Positions 1 through 14,208 are shown, numbered from the stretch's first letter. The stretch is 64,000 nucleotides of DNA from Cylindrospermum sp. FACHB-282 (GCF_014697195.1 NZ_JACJRJ010000001.1:168000-231999), one strand, 5' to 3'. The notes: generated from the letters alone by a model not told the origin. Numbers and translations are program-made.

Positions 1-149
1 AGAAATTATATTGTATGGACAATATAAATCAAACCTGTATAAAAAATAGCGAATTGCAATTAATGTGTCGGAGGGGTGAGAGACCTGTTCTACACTTGAA
101 TTTAATTTCAATTCGCTACGAATTTGAGAAATACTCTATTTAAAACTTT

Positions 150-1475
150 CTATTTAGGGCTAACTTTATCAATCACCTTAATTTTGCCATCGTCTCCTAC
201 TGTCCAAACATCATAGACACCGACGACGTCACCATTAGCATCAACATCTACGTTGCCGCTAGCACCTTGGTAGTTAATCTTTTTGCCTTCTTTGAGCAAT
301 TTTAGTCCTTCACAAACATCAGTCACTTCTGTGCCAGGGCCATCGGCTACTTCACGAATTTTGTTAGCTATGCCAACCCCTGTATTTTCTTTAGCGGCTT
401 GGGCTGCCAATGTCAATAAAGCGGCAGCATCCCAAGCTTGAGGAGCATATTCTCCTGGTACACCGCCTTTTTTCTCTTGCCATAGCTTGTTGAAAGCTGC
501 TAATGCTTTACCATCAGAACCTGGTACTGTCCCAATCGCACCAGATAAAATATATTTGCCATCACTACCTTTGCCTACTTGGTCAGGGAAAGTTGGCGCC
601 TTCACCCCATCTGTGAGCAAAATTTGTACTCCTTTAGTCACACCTTGCTGGTAGGCAGCTTTGAGGAATAGACTACCAGTTTCGGCATACATCACAGCTA
701 GCACTGCTTCCGGTTTACCTGCAAAAGCAGCAGTGGCTTCGGTGTCAAATGTCTGGGCTTTGGGATCGTACCGAATAGGCTTGTCTTTATTAACTACGGT
801 TCCCCCCAATTTTTCAAAAGTTTGCACAAATGCTTTTTCAAAGCCGACACCATAGTCGTTGTTAATCACAACTGTGGAAACTCGCTTAAAACCTTTTTTC
901 TTCGCAAGTTGGGCTAAGGCTAGGGCTTGGTAGGTATCTGGGGGAGCAGTACGCGCCCAAAAGCCTTTAAAGTCACCTTTTTGTGCTTTTTCGGTAAATA
1001 CGGGACTGGTGCTACCAGGAGAAACCAGCATGACTTTATTCGGGGTGGCAACTGAGACTGCGGCTGTAGAAACGCTGCTGGCAAAGGAACCAACTACACC
1101 AGCGACTTTATCCAAGGTTGCCAGTTTAGTCATACCAGCTGCACCGGCTTTGGGGTCGGTTTGGTCGTCTACTTGTACTAAGGTGACTGGTTGACCATTC
1201 ACTCCACCGCAAGCGTTGACGGTATCGACGAGCAAGGGGACAGAACCTGACATCTGCTGTCCGATGGAAGCTAAGTCGCCTGTTGTTGGTAACAAACTGC
1301 CAATTTTCAGCCCTTTGGCACTGCTGGCTGTGGTCGTTGAGTTGGCTGCTGGGGTGGCGGTACTGCTGTTGTTGGCGGCGCTATCAGGTGGGTTGGGACT
1401 TGGGCAACCTGCTAATAGAAAACCACTGGCGATGGTACTTACACTCAGTGCTAAGGCAATATTAACTCTTGGCAT
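150..1475 (-). CDS. Branched-chain/neutral amino-acid type ABC transporter substrate-binding lipoprotein
   Basis: A 441-residue periplasmic binding protein of the LivK/NatB type (type I fold, Peripla_BP_6). The N-terminus is a lipoprotein signal ending in LLAGC, with the lipidated cysteine at residue 24. It is followed by a Ser/Thr/Ala-rich linker to about residue 55 and a binding domain that opens with KIGSLLPTTGDLASIGQQM. By family it should capture amino acids or related amides in the periplasm for an ABC permease, but no permease or ATPase gene is nearby, so the substrate is not fixed. The closest idea is NatB of the cyanobacterial N-I neutral amino-acid system. It is transcribed alone on the minus strand. 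Family call is firm; substrate is inference. Confidence 0.88.
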   Translation of the reverse strand: MPRVNIALALSVSTIASGFLLAGCPSPNPPDSAANNSSTATPAANSTTTASSAKGLKIGSLLPTTGDLASIGQQMSGSVPLLVDTVNACGGVNGQPVTLVQVDDQTDPKAGAAGMTKLATLDKVAGVVGSFASSVSTAAVSVATPNKVMLVSPGSTSPVFTEKAQKGDFKGFWARTAPPDTYQALALAQLAKKKGFKRVSTVVINNDYGVGFEKAFVQTFEKLGGTVVNKDKPIRYDPKAQTFDTEATAAFAGKPEAVLAVMYAETGSLFLKAAYQQGVTKGVQILLTDGVKAPTFPDQVGKGSDGKYILSGAIGTVPGSDGKALAAFNKLWQEKKGGVPGEYAPQAWDAAALLTLAAQAAKENTGVGIANKIREVADGPGTEVTDVCEGLKLLKEGKKINYQGASGNVDVDANGDVVGVYDVWTVGDDGKIKVIDKVSPK

Positions 1476-1671
1476 AGATTACTTTCACTCTTCTGAATAT
1501 TCAGGAGCTTGAAAATCAAGATTAAAAGCTAAACTTTCGATTTAGCTTGAATCCTATCCAGGCTCCAAAGCATAAATGATATCATCCCTCTCAGGGAGTA
1601 TAATTCTTTAGCTGAATATTCATATTTATTTACACACACAGGGAAGATTATGTGTCTCAATAAATGGAAAA

Positions 1672-1763
1672 CGGAGAGGGAGGGATTCGAACCCTCGGTA
1701 CGGAGTTGCCTGCCGTACAACAGATTAGCAATCTGCCGCTTTCGACCACTCAGCCACCTCTCC
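1672..1763 (-). tRNA. tRNA-Ser(GCT)
   Basis: Read on the minus strand, the 92-nt gene has a 7-bp acceptor stem GGAGAGG/CCTCTCC with discriminator G. The anticodon loop is TTGCTAA between arms GCAGA and TCTGT, giving anticodon GCT. It has a long variable arm (ACGGCAGGCAACTCCGT region) typical of serine tRNAs and a T loop with GGTTCGAATCC. CCA is not encoded. It lies between the binding-protein gene and crtB. Confidence 0.95.
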
Positions 1764-1840
1764 AGGTCATGAAAAATAACTTTAGCAGATTTTTTTGGGG
1801 TAGTCAATAGTCGTTTGTCAGTTGTTTTTCCGATTTACCA

Positions 1841-1874
1841 CTAACTACTGACCACTGACCACTGACCACTGACC
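1841..1874. repeat. Heptamer short tandem repeat (ACTGACC)n
   Basis: Four near-exact copies of the 7-base unit ACTGACC lie directly downstream of crtB (minus strand). This is a typical cyanobacterial STRR. Confidence 0.85.
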
Positions 1875-1877
1875 AAA

Positions 1878-4233
<2,356 letters not shown>

Positions 4234-4853
4234 TTAAACTTACTGCCCTTTAATATTTCTTTGTCGTTTTGTCGTTCTCATTATACGTTGCAATCCGTTA
4301 CATTTGACGGTGATTGTGCGCTCGCTTCGCTCCATCGCTTCTGTAGCTATTGCCAAAATTGACTCCTAACCTAGCCTAGCCTAGTCTCCAGCTACGGCTT
4401 CTGCTATGCAGGTTTCAGCCCAATATGGTAGGACTGATTTTTGTTTGAGCTAAAAAATATTTATTACCACCGCCAACAGCACAACCTCAGTACTATGAGT
4501 GTGTTTAATTTTCAGGAAATGCCTACAGTCTTTCTCAAGAGGGATGTTAATTCCCATATTTATCTTTAATATTGCGTATTTACACGGTGCCGATTTGGCG
4601 CTAATTGCGTGGGTGATTGCGAAAATTTAGCACCACCTAAAAAAAAATCAATTCTCAAGTAAGCAATGATTAATAACTACCTCCGAAAGATTTATTTACT
4701 TATTTACTGATAACAAGTTATGATGATCCCTGCTGGGTTTATCAGCATTTATATCCAAAAATCATAGTGGTTTCCTGTGGCATCAAGAAAATCATTCGGA
4801 TTTTGTTTTTAGACAACCTTCTTTACCAAAGATAGATTCACATTTTTTAGAAA
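4234..4853. other. Intergenic region, divergent control region of crtP and rlpA
   Basis: No open frame here looks like a gene. The stretch holds a short tandem repeat of CCTAG near 4370-4388 and AT-rich DNA. As the two flanking genes diverge, both promoters should lie here, but I could not assign specific boxes. Confidence 0.4.
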
Positions 4854-6110
4854 GTGTGCGTTTACGATAAAATTAACCAGACTATGTTATTGATTGGACT
4901 TCTTTGGATTACATCCTGGATTGGTGCTATGTTGTCCTTTGGGCAAAACTTACCACCAAGTTTGACAACAAAAGTCTTGCTGACAAAAGGCTCGGCCAGT
5001 TTAGGTAAATTGGTAAATCAGCATCGTCCATTTTTCGTACTGCCGAACCACCAAGTAGATACTTGGCAGACAACGTTACTACCCACTAGGTTTTGGAGAA
5101 AAGATTGGGGGAGTGAGGAGTCACAAAGGAACCCGATAAACCTACAAAATTCTACTGTGACCAAGGTAAAAGATAGTAAACAACAATTTTGCTCTGTTGT
5201 GCCAGAAATTGTAGTAGAACAACCCAGCTTTAACACAGCTAGCAATTTGCTAGCGCCGACATTGATTCAATCTAGTTCTACTCAGGAACATTTTTTCCCC
5301 CAAAAAATTCTGCGATCGCTACAATTTTTCTTCCGCTTCACCAATCCTGTTGAGCAAAGTTTTACCTCTGCTTCCTTACCAGTAGCCGTTGTTAACCGAG
5401 ATGAACAGAACTTTGAAGTTTGGGTAAATAACCGCAAAATTGCGAATTTACCTAACGAAATTGCCGCCCAGTCGATAAAACAACGCTTAACCCAACTAGT
5501 AAATTCGCCCAATTTAGATGCTACGCAATTACGACCTGCCTTAGTTAACCGGATACCTGCCTTAATGCTGGGTAATCGCTTTTTGTTTAGCATTGATCAA
5601 CAAATCTCTCGCAAAATCGAACGGAGTAGCGATTTGTTAGCGATTGAATGGGTTAATAATTTGCGTGTGGCTTTAAATGTACCAGCCCTCACACTTTTGC
5701 AAGGGCAGATAGCAATGTATGGCTTGCACCCTTCACAAACAAAATTTTCTGGTGTTGCTTCTTGGTATGGTGACTATTTTCATGGTCGCTTAACAGCGAA
5801 CGGTGAGACATATAACCAAAATGAACTCACAGTAGCCCATCGTTCCCTACCTTTTAACACTTACTTACAGGTGACGAATTTGCAAACAGGCAAAGCTGTA
5901 ATTGTGCGCGTCAATGATCGCGGCCCCTACATTCCACTTAGAAGCATCGATTTGTCACGGGAAGCAGCTCGCTGTCTCGGTAGCGAAATTACTGGAGTCG
6001 TACCCTATGAAGCGGTGATTTTGCAACCTAATGCCCCCAAAACGATCTTGGATTCTTCTAGCCTGGCCAATAAACCAGCTAAGGAACTGAGATTAGTTTC
6101 AGACTTTTGA
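4854..6110 (+). CDS. RlpA-like double-psi beta-barrel protein (septal ring lytic transglycosylase family)
   Basis: Exported cell-wall protein. A hydrophobic signal segment ([17 protein letters not shown]) lies at residues 11-27, then a long low-complexity region, then a C-terminal double-psi beta-barrel near residues 298-395. The barrel contains [30 protein letters not shown] and VRVNDRGPY, the conserved RlpA signature including the acidic/His residues used in lytic transglycosylation. RlpA acts on peptidoglycan lacking stem peptides. The start is uncertain: GTG 4854 gives 418 residues and ATG 4884 gives 408 with a cleaner signal peptide. Its neighbour nagZ also belongs to cell-wall turnover, which fits. 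Confidence 0.85.
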   Translation: MCVYDKINQTMLLIGLLWITSWIGAMLSFGQNLPPSLTTKVLLTKGSASLGKLVNQHRPFFVLPNHQVDTWQTTLLPTRFWRKDWGSEESQRNPINLQNSTVTKVKDSKQQFCSVVPEIVVEQPSFNTASNLLAPTLIQSSSTQEHFFPQKILRSLQFFFRFTNPVEQSFTSASLPVAVVNRDEQNFEVWVNNRKIANLPNEIAAQSIKQRLTQLVNSPNLDATQLRPALVNRIPALMLGNRFLFSIDQQISRKIERSSDLLAIEWVNNLRVALNVPALTLLQGQIAMYGLHPSQTKFSGVASWYGDYFHGRLTANGETYNQNELTVAHRSLPFNTYLQVTNLQTGKAVIVRVNDRGPYIPLRSIDLSREAARCLGSEITGVVPYEAVILQPNAPKTILDSSSLANKPAKELRLVSDF

Positions 6111-6180
6111 GTCATTTGTGATCGCTCATGGCTAAATAATGTCAATATTGCCATGAGTTGACAACCGCAGGTAAGACATT

Positions 6181-7269
6181 ATGCCAGCATTGCAGCAGTT
6201 ACAGCGCTTTGGGAATCACCTGATTCTCGGTATTTCCGGTACTACCTTAAGTGATGACGATAAACGGGCCCTTAGTGAACTAAAGCCGATTGGGGTGATA
6301 TTCTTCGCTAAAAACTTTCTAGATGGCACCCCATATCAGGTATGGCTGGAAAGCTTTAAGCAGTTAATCGACCAAATCCGCCAATATGCCGAACGTGACT
6401 CCATGTTCATCACGTTAGATCATGAAGGTGGCAGGGTTGTGCGGACACCGTTACCGATTACCCGCTTCCCCTATGCTTATTTGTTGGGAACTTACGCGCG
6501 GGAGGTAGCAAAAGCCACGGCTGTAGAACTTAAGTCATTGGGTATCAACCTATCCTGGGCACCTGTCGCCGATATTTTTTCCCATCCCCAAAACCCCATC
6601 ATTGGGCCTCGCGCCTTTGGTACTACCCCGGAAACTGCTAGCCAAGGTGCCCGTGAGTACTTCCTCGGACTTCAGGAATCGGGAATATTGGGGTGCGCCA
6701 AGCACTTTCCTGGACATGGAGACACTACCAAGGATTCTCACATTGAGTTACCAACACTCAATCTAACTTTAGAAGACTTGCGAAATCGGGAACTTATCCC
6801 CTTCAAAGCGCTAATTGAGGCGAAAGTACCTTTGATTATGACAGCCCATATCTTGTTTCCCAAGATAGATGCTGATGTGCCGGCGACACTCTCCCAGCCT
6901 ATTTTGCATAATATTCTCCGGCAGGAACTGGGGTTTGAGGGTGTGGTGGTGTCTGACGACTTGGATATGAAAGCTGTTTCTGAGATGTTTATCCAACCTG
7001 GGACTGTGGCGCGGGCATTTCGTGCAGGTTGTGATTTATTTATAGTATCTCGCAATATCAATTCATCATCGATTGAGCGTACCTATCAGATAGCTGAAGA
7101 TTTCGCTGATTCTCTCAAGTTAGGTAGTCTTGATGAATCGGTGGTGGAAGCAGCTAAGGGGAGAATTGAGAAATTACTGGCGGTAACTCCGCAGTATCCA
7201 GTGTATCAGCTTGACAAGGAGACTTTAGCGCGAAATGCACAATTAGCGATCGCTTCGGGCGGGGCGTAG
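6181..7269 (+). CDS. nagZ: Beta-N-acetylhexosaminidase NagZ (GH3)
   Basis: Family 3 glycoside hydrolase that removes N-acetylglucosamine from anhydromuropeptides during peptidoglycan recycling. It has the GH3 NagZ signature KHFPGHGDTTKDSH near residue 175, which carries the Asp-His general acid/base dyad, and the nucleophile segment VVSDDLDM with Asp259/Asp260. The 362-residue length is the single-domain NagZ size, without the GH3 C-terminal domain. No signal peptide is evident, so it is probably cytoplasmic. It lies 70 bp after rlpA on the same strand and could be cotranscribed. Confidence 0.92.
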   Translation: MPALQQLQRFGNHLILGISGTTLSDDDKRALSELKPIGVIFFAKNFLDGTPYQVWLESFKQLIDQIRQYAERDSMFITLDHEGGRVVRTPLPITRFPYAYLLGTYAREVAKATAVELKSLGINLSWAPVADIFSHPQNPIIGPRAFGTTPETASQGAREYFLGLQESGILGCAKHFPGHGDTTKDSHIELPTLNLTLEDLRNRELIPFKALIEAKVPLIMTAHILFPKIDADVPATLSQPILHNILRQELGFEGVVVSDDLDMKAVSEMFIQPGTVARAFRAGCDLFIVSRNINSSSIERTYQIAEDFADSLKLGSLDESVVEAAKGRIEKLLAVTPQYPVYQLDKETLARNAQLAIASGGA

Positions 7270-7366
7270 CTGTTCCCTTGTTGTTTTGAAGGTAGTTGAA
7301 GATTTTAACGCAGAGGGGCGCTGAGGGAAGCGCAAAGGTACGCGGAGTTTTTGCTTCAAAATCGAG

Positions 7367-8608
7367 TTACAAATTACCAGAATCTTGAATGTGTCCACAA
7401 TGCTTACAGTACAGCAACCCTTTGTATGTCAGTTCGTGACAGTTTTGGCATTCAAGGTATTGATCATAACCGCAGTGTGGACAGTAAACATCATTTGGCT
7501 GAATTTTTTTGGCACACCTGATACAGCGTGATTTTTGTACTCTACTAACTGCCTGGAGTTTAGCATTAAAGACAATTTTTTGAAAAAAGGTGATTATTCC
7601 AAAGCCAATCAGGGGAATCAGCAAAATATAAATATAGCTGACTAGGAAAAGTAAACCGCCAAAAAGAGCGCTAATAATATCAAAGAAGAATTTAAATATT
7701 ACGCCGATTTGCAGAAATTCAAAGATTTTGAGAATTAGCGGGATAAAAAAGATAACTAGCAAATGCCAGCTAATTAGCGCGATGAGTCCATATCTTCTTC
7801 TTTGAGCAAAGTTGTGAATTAATAAAGCTATCAAAATCAACGGTAGAAGAAAGATAGACTGAAAGCCAAGTTGGATACTTGGATACCAAAATGACGCTTG
7901 CTTATAGCCTTTTTCTAGTTCACTAAATTTATTATCATCCTTAATAAAGGTTATAAAAGCACCACTTTCTGGTTTGGCAAGGAGTTTATTTTTAAGATTA
8001 GTATTTTCCTGTTTTAGGGTAGAAATTTGGCGGTTATTTTGTGCTAATTCCTGTTTGGCGTTCTCAGCACTGACTTGATTAATCGATTGTTCACGAGGCT
8101 GTCCGGCAATTTTTTCTAAGAGTGTTGAGTCATATTTGGCTTGAATATTACGATTGGTTTGTTCAAGAGTACTGATTTTGTCTTGTTTTTGGGCAATAGT
8201 TTTGATGATTTGCTGATTTTCAGGATTGTTAATCTTATCTTTGTATTCGGCATATTTTAAGCATATTTCAGAAACCTTACCCAGATTTATTTCTTCATAT
8301 TGTTGATAGGTTTGCTGAAGACTGGTTTGATTGTTTGTTTGATATTCTAATGAAAAATTGACAATTTCATAGTCTTTATCTTTAGTGGTTTTCGTCCGGT
8401 AATTTTCCCAATCGGAATAACAGGGATAAGCTTGAGTCGGGCTGATATGCCATTGGCTAATATCATCAAGTCCTATAAAAACATGGTACAAGATAAAAAT
8501 ATCAATCACAATAATGACAATCAAACTCACTTTATTTAGTGGTTCATTGTTGATTTTATTGGATTTACTAAATAATTGACTCAAGGATCTGCGTATTTTG
8601 GCAAACAT
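7367..8608 (-). CDS. Unknown membrane protein with coiled coil and C-terminal double zinc ribbon
   Basis: I do not recognise a named family. The 413 residues show, in order: a short basic N-terminus; a transmembrane helix near 29-46 (VSLIVIIVIDIFILYHVFI); a long Gln/Glu/Lys-rich stretch predicted as coiled coil at about 110-215; three or four hydrophobic helices at about 245-350; and a C-terminal double zinc ribbon with four C-x2-C pairs (CIRC, CPHC, CQNC, CKHC) in the last 45 residues. The gene is AT-rich compared with its neighbours and is flanked by repeat-containing spacers, so it may be an accessory gene. Function unknown. Confidence 0.75.
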   Translation of the reverse strand: MFAKIRRSLSQLFSKSNKINNEPLNKVSLIVIIVIDIFILYHVFIGLDDISQWHISPTQAYPCYSDWENYRTKTTKDKDYEIVNFSLEYQTNNQTSLQQTYQQYEEINLGKVSEICLKYAEYKDKINNPENQQIIKTIAQKQDKISTLEQTNRNIQAKYDSTLLEKIAGQPREQSINQVSAENAKQELAQNNRQISTLKQENTNLKNKLLAKPESGAFITFIKDDNKFSELEKGYKQASFWYPSIQLGFQSIFLLPLILIALLIHNFAQRRRYGLIALISWHLLVIFFIPLILKIFEFLQIGVIFKFFFDIISALFGGLLFLVSYIYILLIPLIGFGIITFFQKIVFNAKLQAVSRVQKSRCIRCAKKIQPNDVYCPHCGYDQYLECQNCHELTYKGLLYCKHCGHIQDSGNL

Positions 8609-9044
8609 CTTTTTTTAAATACGGAGCAATTTAATCTGAATTGATTTTAGATCAATATGGTTTCATCAATGCAAAAAAGCAAAGGCTTTTCTAGGCAATT
8701 TAACAAATCTTTAGTCTAGGGTTATTTTGTTTATATTGATGATATTTTTATATCCTTAGTCAGCGCAGGTGGACTTCCTGGAGGGAAGCCGCTACGCATC
8801 ATCTTTGTAATACCAAGAAAGAAAAATCATGGCGACAGATGGACAGAGAAAACCCAGATACACCAAGCGGTGTCCAATCTAAAATCCAAAATCCAAAATG
8901 GTATAAGCTGTCGCGCTTTGAAGAAAGCACATCAAGGGCGGGCTTTTCGTCCCAACCCACAAGAATCACATTAAATGATGGTATTTAAGTAATCGGATTT
9001 TCAGCTTATAACTAAAACTTCTAGTTGTTAGGGTTATGAGTAAT
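8609..9044. other. Intergenic region with short tandem repeat
   Basis: No supported gene. It contains a run of AAAATCC/AAAATCT heptamers at 8875-8901 and a GC-rich patch near 8765-8800 (CTTCCTGGAGGGAAGCCGC) that resembles dispersed cyanobacterial repeats. Confidence 0.4.
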
Positions 9045-10700
9045 TCAAATTCCATGACTTTTACCAATTACCCAATTACGCCGGAAAAACCGTGCTAAAG
9101 CAGGTTCTTCTAATGATAAATAAATCGGGCGTCCGTGGGGACAGGTGCGGGGGTTGCGGGTGCGTTGCCAATCATCTAATAGCTTTTGCATTTCAGGCAG
9201 TTGCATCGGTGTACCATTGCGAATAGCACTGCGACAAGCAACAGCAACTTGGGCTGTTTGTAAGTCTCCGCCCCAACTAAGTTCTAAAATTGCTTCAGCA
9301 GAATCTTCACGCTGCTGCAACATTCCAGGTAAGTTGCGAATTGCCCAAAGTTGTTCGCCAAAGGGTTCAATATCTAAACCGATGCGTTGCAGTTGAGAAA
9401 CTTGTCCTGGGGATAATTGATAAAGAATGATTGGCGGTTCAACGGGGACGAGTTGCCAATTATCACACAATTGCTCATATAAAACTCGCTCATGGGCAAT
9501 GTGCTGTTCTACTAACCAGATGCCTCCAGAATGTTCTGCCACAATATAGGTGTTGCTAACTTGAGCGACAGCTTTTAAATAGTACTGAGTATCGCAATTT
9601 GCATTTTTAGAATTCAGGTTGTAACTGCCTTTTTCTTCTGCGGCTTTGAGTAATTTACTAACCCGTGTTGTGTGGACTGATTCTTTGATATTGGATTCAG
9701 AGATGCGGAGGGCTTGGTTAATGGCTTGGGTGATTTGCTCTTGCCAATAACTGATTTCGTTGAGATAAATTTCTGTTTTTGCGGGGTTGCGGTTCCAGTT
9801 GATTTGGTCGGGAGAGATGGCAAGATGTAAAAAACAAACTGGATAGCGATCGCGTGGTAATGTTCTATGAAAGGCTGAAAGAATCGTTTGCTCTAGTTCT
9901 GGCGACTTTACCATCCTGCCGTTAATCGCTACCCGTACCCAATCTGGACGGTGGCGATGGCACCTATCTGGTAAACCAATTACTAACATGAGTGCTGAGT
10001 TTTGTCTCTGGGGTAATTCTAATTTCACCTCTTGTAAGTCAGCCTGACGCACTTGTGGTAAAAGTTGCGGTAGCAGTTGCCCAACTGTGGCAGCGGGACA
10101 AATGGTAAACCATTCCCGGTCATTTTGCCAAATTTGGTAGGTAACATGGGGATGACAAAGGGCGATTTGCTGAATTATCCCTTGTACGGCTTTCATTTGC
10201 TGCGCTGTGGGGGGTAAACCCTGACGCCGTGCTGGGCAATTAGCAAATAAGTTAGCGACTGTGATGACTGTACCGGGAGCAATGGCGGTTGCTTCTACTT
10301 GTACTACTTCCCCTCCATTGCCATAGACAACCTGCCAGCCAGCCTTTTCACCCCCTTGACGGCTGAAAATTTCTAAATCTGCCAGAGTCGTCAAACTGTG
10401 CAACGCCTCACCGCGAAACCCCAAACTGGTAATTTTCCACAAATCTGCACTAGAGTGAATTTTACTGGTACTGTGGGCTGCTGCTGCTTGTTGCAAATCA
10501 TCGAGGTTCATTCCGCAACCGTTATCTGCTACACGGACTCGCCATAGCTGGGGCCAGATGGAAACCACAATGCGCGTTGCACCAGCATCTAGGGAATTTT
10601 CTACCAATTCCCGCACCACAGAAGCTAAAGAGTCGATTACCTCTCCAGCTGTAATGAGATATACGACTTCTGTTGGTAAAGCTTGAATAGTAGATGCCAT
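9045..10700 (-). CDS. mutL: DNA mismatch repair protein MutL
   Basis: GHKL ATPase and endonuclease partner of MutS. I start at the internal ATG (551 residues, MASTIQALPTEVV) because upstream codons lack homology. The N-terminal ATPase has RELVENSLDAGA, DNGCGM and the ATP-lid GFRGEAL. The C-terminal domain retains LVEQHIAHERVLYEQ, matching the endonuclease motif DQHA-x2-E-x4-E with D to E and A to I changes, plus the zinc-site motifs ACRSAIRNG and CPHGRP. It reads alone on the minus strand, divergent from the rhodanese gene. Confidence 0.93.
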   Translation of the reverse strand: MASTIQALPTEVVYLITAGEVIDSLASVVRELVENSLDAGATRIVVSIWPQLWRVRVADNGCGMNLDDLQQAAAAHSTSKIHSSADLWKITSLGFRGEALHSLTTLADLEIFSRQGGEKAGWQVVYGNGGEVVQVEATAIAPGTVITVANLFANCPARRQGLPPTAQQMKAVQGIIQQIALCHPHVTYQIWQNDREWFTICPAATVGQLLPQLLPQVRQADLQEVKLELPQRQNSALMLVIGLPDRCHRHRPDWVRVAINGRMVKSPELEQTILSAFHRTLPRDRYPVCFLHLAISPDQINWNRNPAKTEIYLNEISYWQEQITQAINQALRISESNIKESVHTTRVSKLLKAAEEKGSYNLNSKNANCDTQYYLKAVAQVSNTYIVAEHSGGIWLVEQHIAHERVLYEQLCDNWQLVPVEPPIILYQLSPGQVSQLQRIGLDIEPFGEQLWAIRNLPGMLQQREDSAEAILELSWGGDLQTAQVAVACRSAIRNGTPMQLPEMQKLLDDWQRTRNPRTCPHGRPIYLSLEEPALARFFRRNWVIGKSHGI

Positions 10701-10849
10701 AAATTCTAGTGTAGGCCAGTAGCCAACCACTGAATAGGATAAGCAATTTTATTTATCCGGCAATAGAAATTTTGATTAATTGTAAAGAAAGCCCAATTAT
10801 CAGGGGATCTTTGATAGATTGCTTGTGAGGTTATCAGCGAGCAAAGCTT

Positions 10850-11185
10850 ATGAGTACTAGTTTATTAGCTGATGTTCATGATCTAAAGTCTCGTCTGGAA
10901 TGGGGTCAACCAGCTTTTACGATTATAGATGTGCGCGATCGCCACGTCTACAATCACAGTCACATCACTGGTGCCATCCCTATCCCCTTAGATGACTTAG
11001 TATCACGGGCAAAGTCTGCCCTGCATAAAGAACGCCACATCTACGTTTATGGCGAACATGATGCACATACAGCCCATGCAGCCCAAGTATTGCGAACCGC
11101 TGGGTTTACTGATGTATCGGAAATTAAAGGTGGTCTTAACGCCTGGACAACAGTTGGTGGTGCCACAGAAGGTGTTGGTGCTTGA
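10850..11185 (+). CDS. Rhodanese-like domain protein lacking the catalytic cysteine
   Basis: A 111-residue single rhodanese domain. The fold signature is clear: TIIDVRDRHVYNHSHITGAIPIPL at about residues 25-48 and a C-terminal IKGGLNAW. The active-site loop that normally begins with Cys after the VYC strand reads YVYGEHDAHTAHA here, so no sulfur-accepting cysteine is present. It is therefore probably not a sulfurtransferase but a binding or regulatory domain. Single-domain versions are common in cyanobacteria. It stands alone between mutL (divergent) and a convergent deaminase gene. Confidence 0.85.
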   Translation: MSTSLLADVHDLKSRLEWGQPAFTIIDVRDRHVYNHSHITGAIPIPLDDLVSRAKSALHKERHIYVYGEHDAHTAHAAQVLRTAGFTDVSEIKGGLNAWTTVGGATEGVGA

Positions 11186-11294
11186 ACTTGTTGATTAATT
11201 CGATTAATATTTTTTAATTTTTTGTACTGCACATTGTGCAGTACATTCTTTATCTCCAAAAATTAGCAAAATTCCCAGACTTCAAGATTTAAAA

Positions 11295-12338
11295 TTATTC
11301 TCTCATCGCTAAAGTTTTAGGAGGTTCTGGTTGTAGCAAACCGTTCAGCAAAGACGCGGGACGTTGCTTGTAGGGCCAAGCAAATGCATGGCGGAAAGCT
11401 GCATCCTGACAAGCCTGTAGCTGTTCAAAATTAATAATGTCGTAAGTTAAGAGATTTTCGTACTCAAAGGGCAAACGCATATTATGCAACCCAGCGTTAT
11501 CAGTACAAATGGCGATATCTACTCCTGCCTCAAAACAACTGTCAAAAACTAACTTGAGTTGACGAATATCCTGCAAAGTCCCGGTTTTTAGGTAGGTTGT
11601 GGGGCAAACTTCCAAACATTGTCCCCGTTTAGCTACATCTTTAAGTAACTCTGGATATAGCAGGGGGATTTGGATACCGTGACCAATCCGCATTAGATAG
11701 GGTAAGAGTTCTGGATAACAACCAGCCTTGGTTTCGTAAAGGTGTCCGGTGGTGTTAACGCCCAAAGAGCGGGCATATTCATAGAGGCTAACCCATTCTT
11801 GGAGGCGATCGCTATAATAGCTATCTCCCCCAGCCACGTCTACAGCACAGACATATTTTCTATTTTGCGCTGCCAAATCAACAATCGCCCTATTTACCTG
11901 ATATGGTAGGCGCGTGTGCATACAGAGAATTTGGCTAGTAACAATTGGATATTCTGGCAAGTGGCTAGCTTTTCCCACAACCTCAACAATTTCTGCCATC
12001 TTGTCAATTCTCTCAGCTTGACTCAGATGTTCAGGTGTCCGTAAATATGGTGTGTAGCGCAGTTCCAGATAAGCCAAATTTTCAAAAATATAAGCACCAC
12101 GCAACAAGCGGTAGATAAAGTACGGCAAAGTCTCTACAGTTTGCACACTTTCCACTAGAGTGTGTAATTCCAGATACTCATCTAGGGTGTTGCGGGGGCG
12201 GGTGTAAAATTCTTCAAATTCTGGATATTCAGCAAAGCGAGAAATTAATTCAGCAGAATGTCGCTCAAAATATCGCCACAAAACTCTGGGCACAACCGAA
12301 CCGCCTAGATGCCTATGTAATTCAGCGTATAAAGCCAT
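11295..12338 (-). CDS. Adenosine-deaminase-like metal-dependent hydrolase
   Basis: A 347-residue amidohydrolase of the adenosine/adenine/AMP deaminase group. I use the ATG that begins MALYAELHRHLGGS, since the longer reading adds a non-homologous hydrophobic leader. The N-terminal H-x-H zinc motif (ELHRHLGGS) is present, as are TGHLYE aligning with HAGE (His ligand and catalytic Glu), RIGHG with its His, and ICTDNAGL aligning with the TDDP zinc Asp. The second Asp is Asn, so substrate choice may differ from classical adenosine deaminase. The neighbour purA also handles adenine nucleotides, though it lies on the other strand. Confidence 0.82.
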   Translation of the reverse strand: MALYAELHRHLGGSVVPRVLWRYFERHSAELISRFAEYPEFEEFYTRPRNTLDEYLELHTLVESVQTVETLPYFIYRLLRGAYIFENLAYLELRYTPYLRTPEHLSQAERIDKMAEIVEVVGKASHLPEYPIVTSQILCMHTRLPYQVNRAIVDLAAQNRKYVCAVDVAGGDSYYSDRLQEWVSLYEYARSLGVNTTGHLYETKAGCYPELLPYLMRIGHGIQIPLLYPELLKDVAKRGQCLEVCPTTYLKTGTLQDIRQLKLVFDSCFEAGVDIAICTDNAGLHNMRLPFEYENLLTYDIINFEQLQACQDAAFRHAFAWPYKQRPASLLNGLLQPEPPKTLAMRE

Positions 12339-14203
<1,865 letters not shown>

Positions 14204-14208
14204 CTGAT

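Noticed and set aside
1529..1807. 92-codon frame on the minus strand
   Set aside because: It runs straight through tRNA-Ser(GCT); coding and tRNA use of the same bases on the same strand is not credible.
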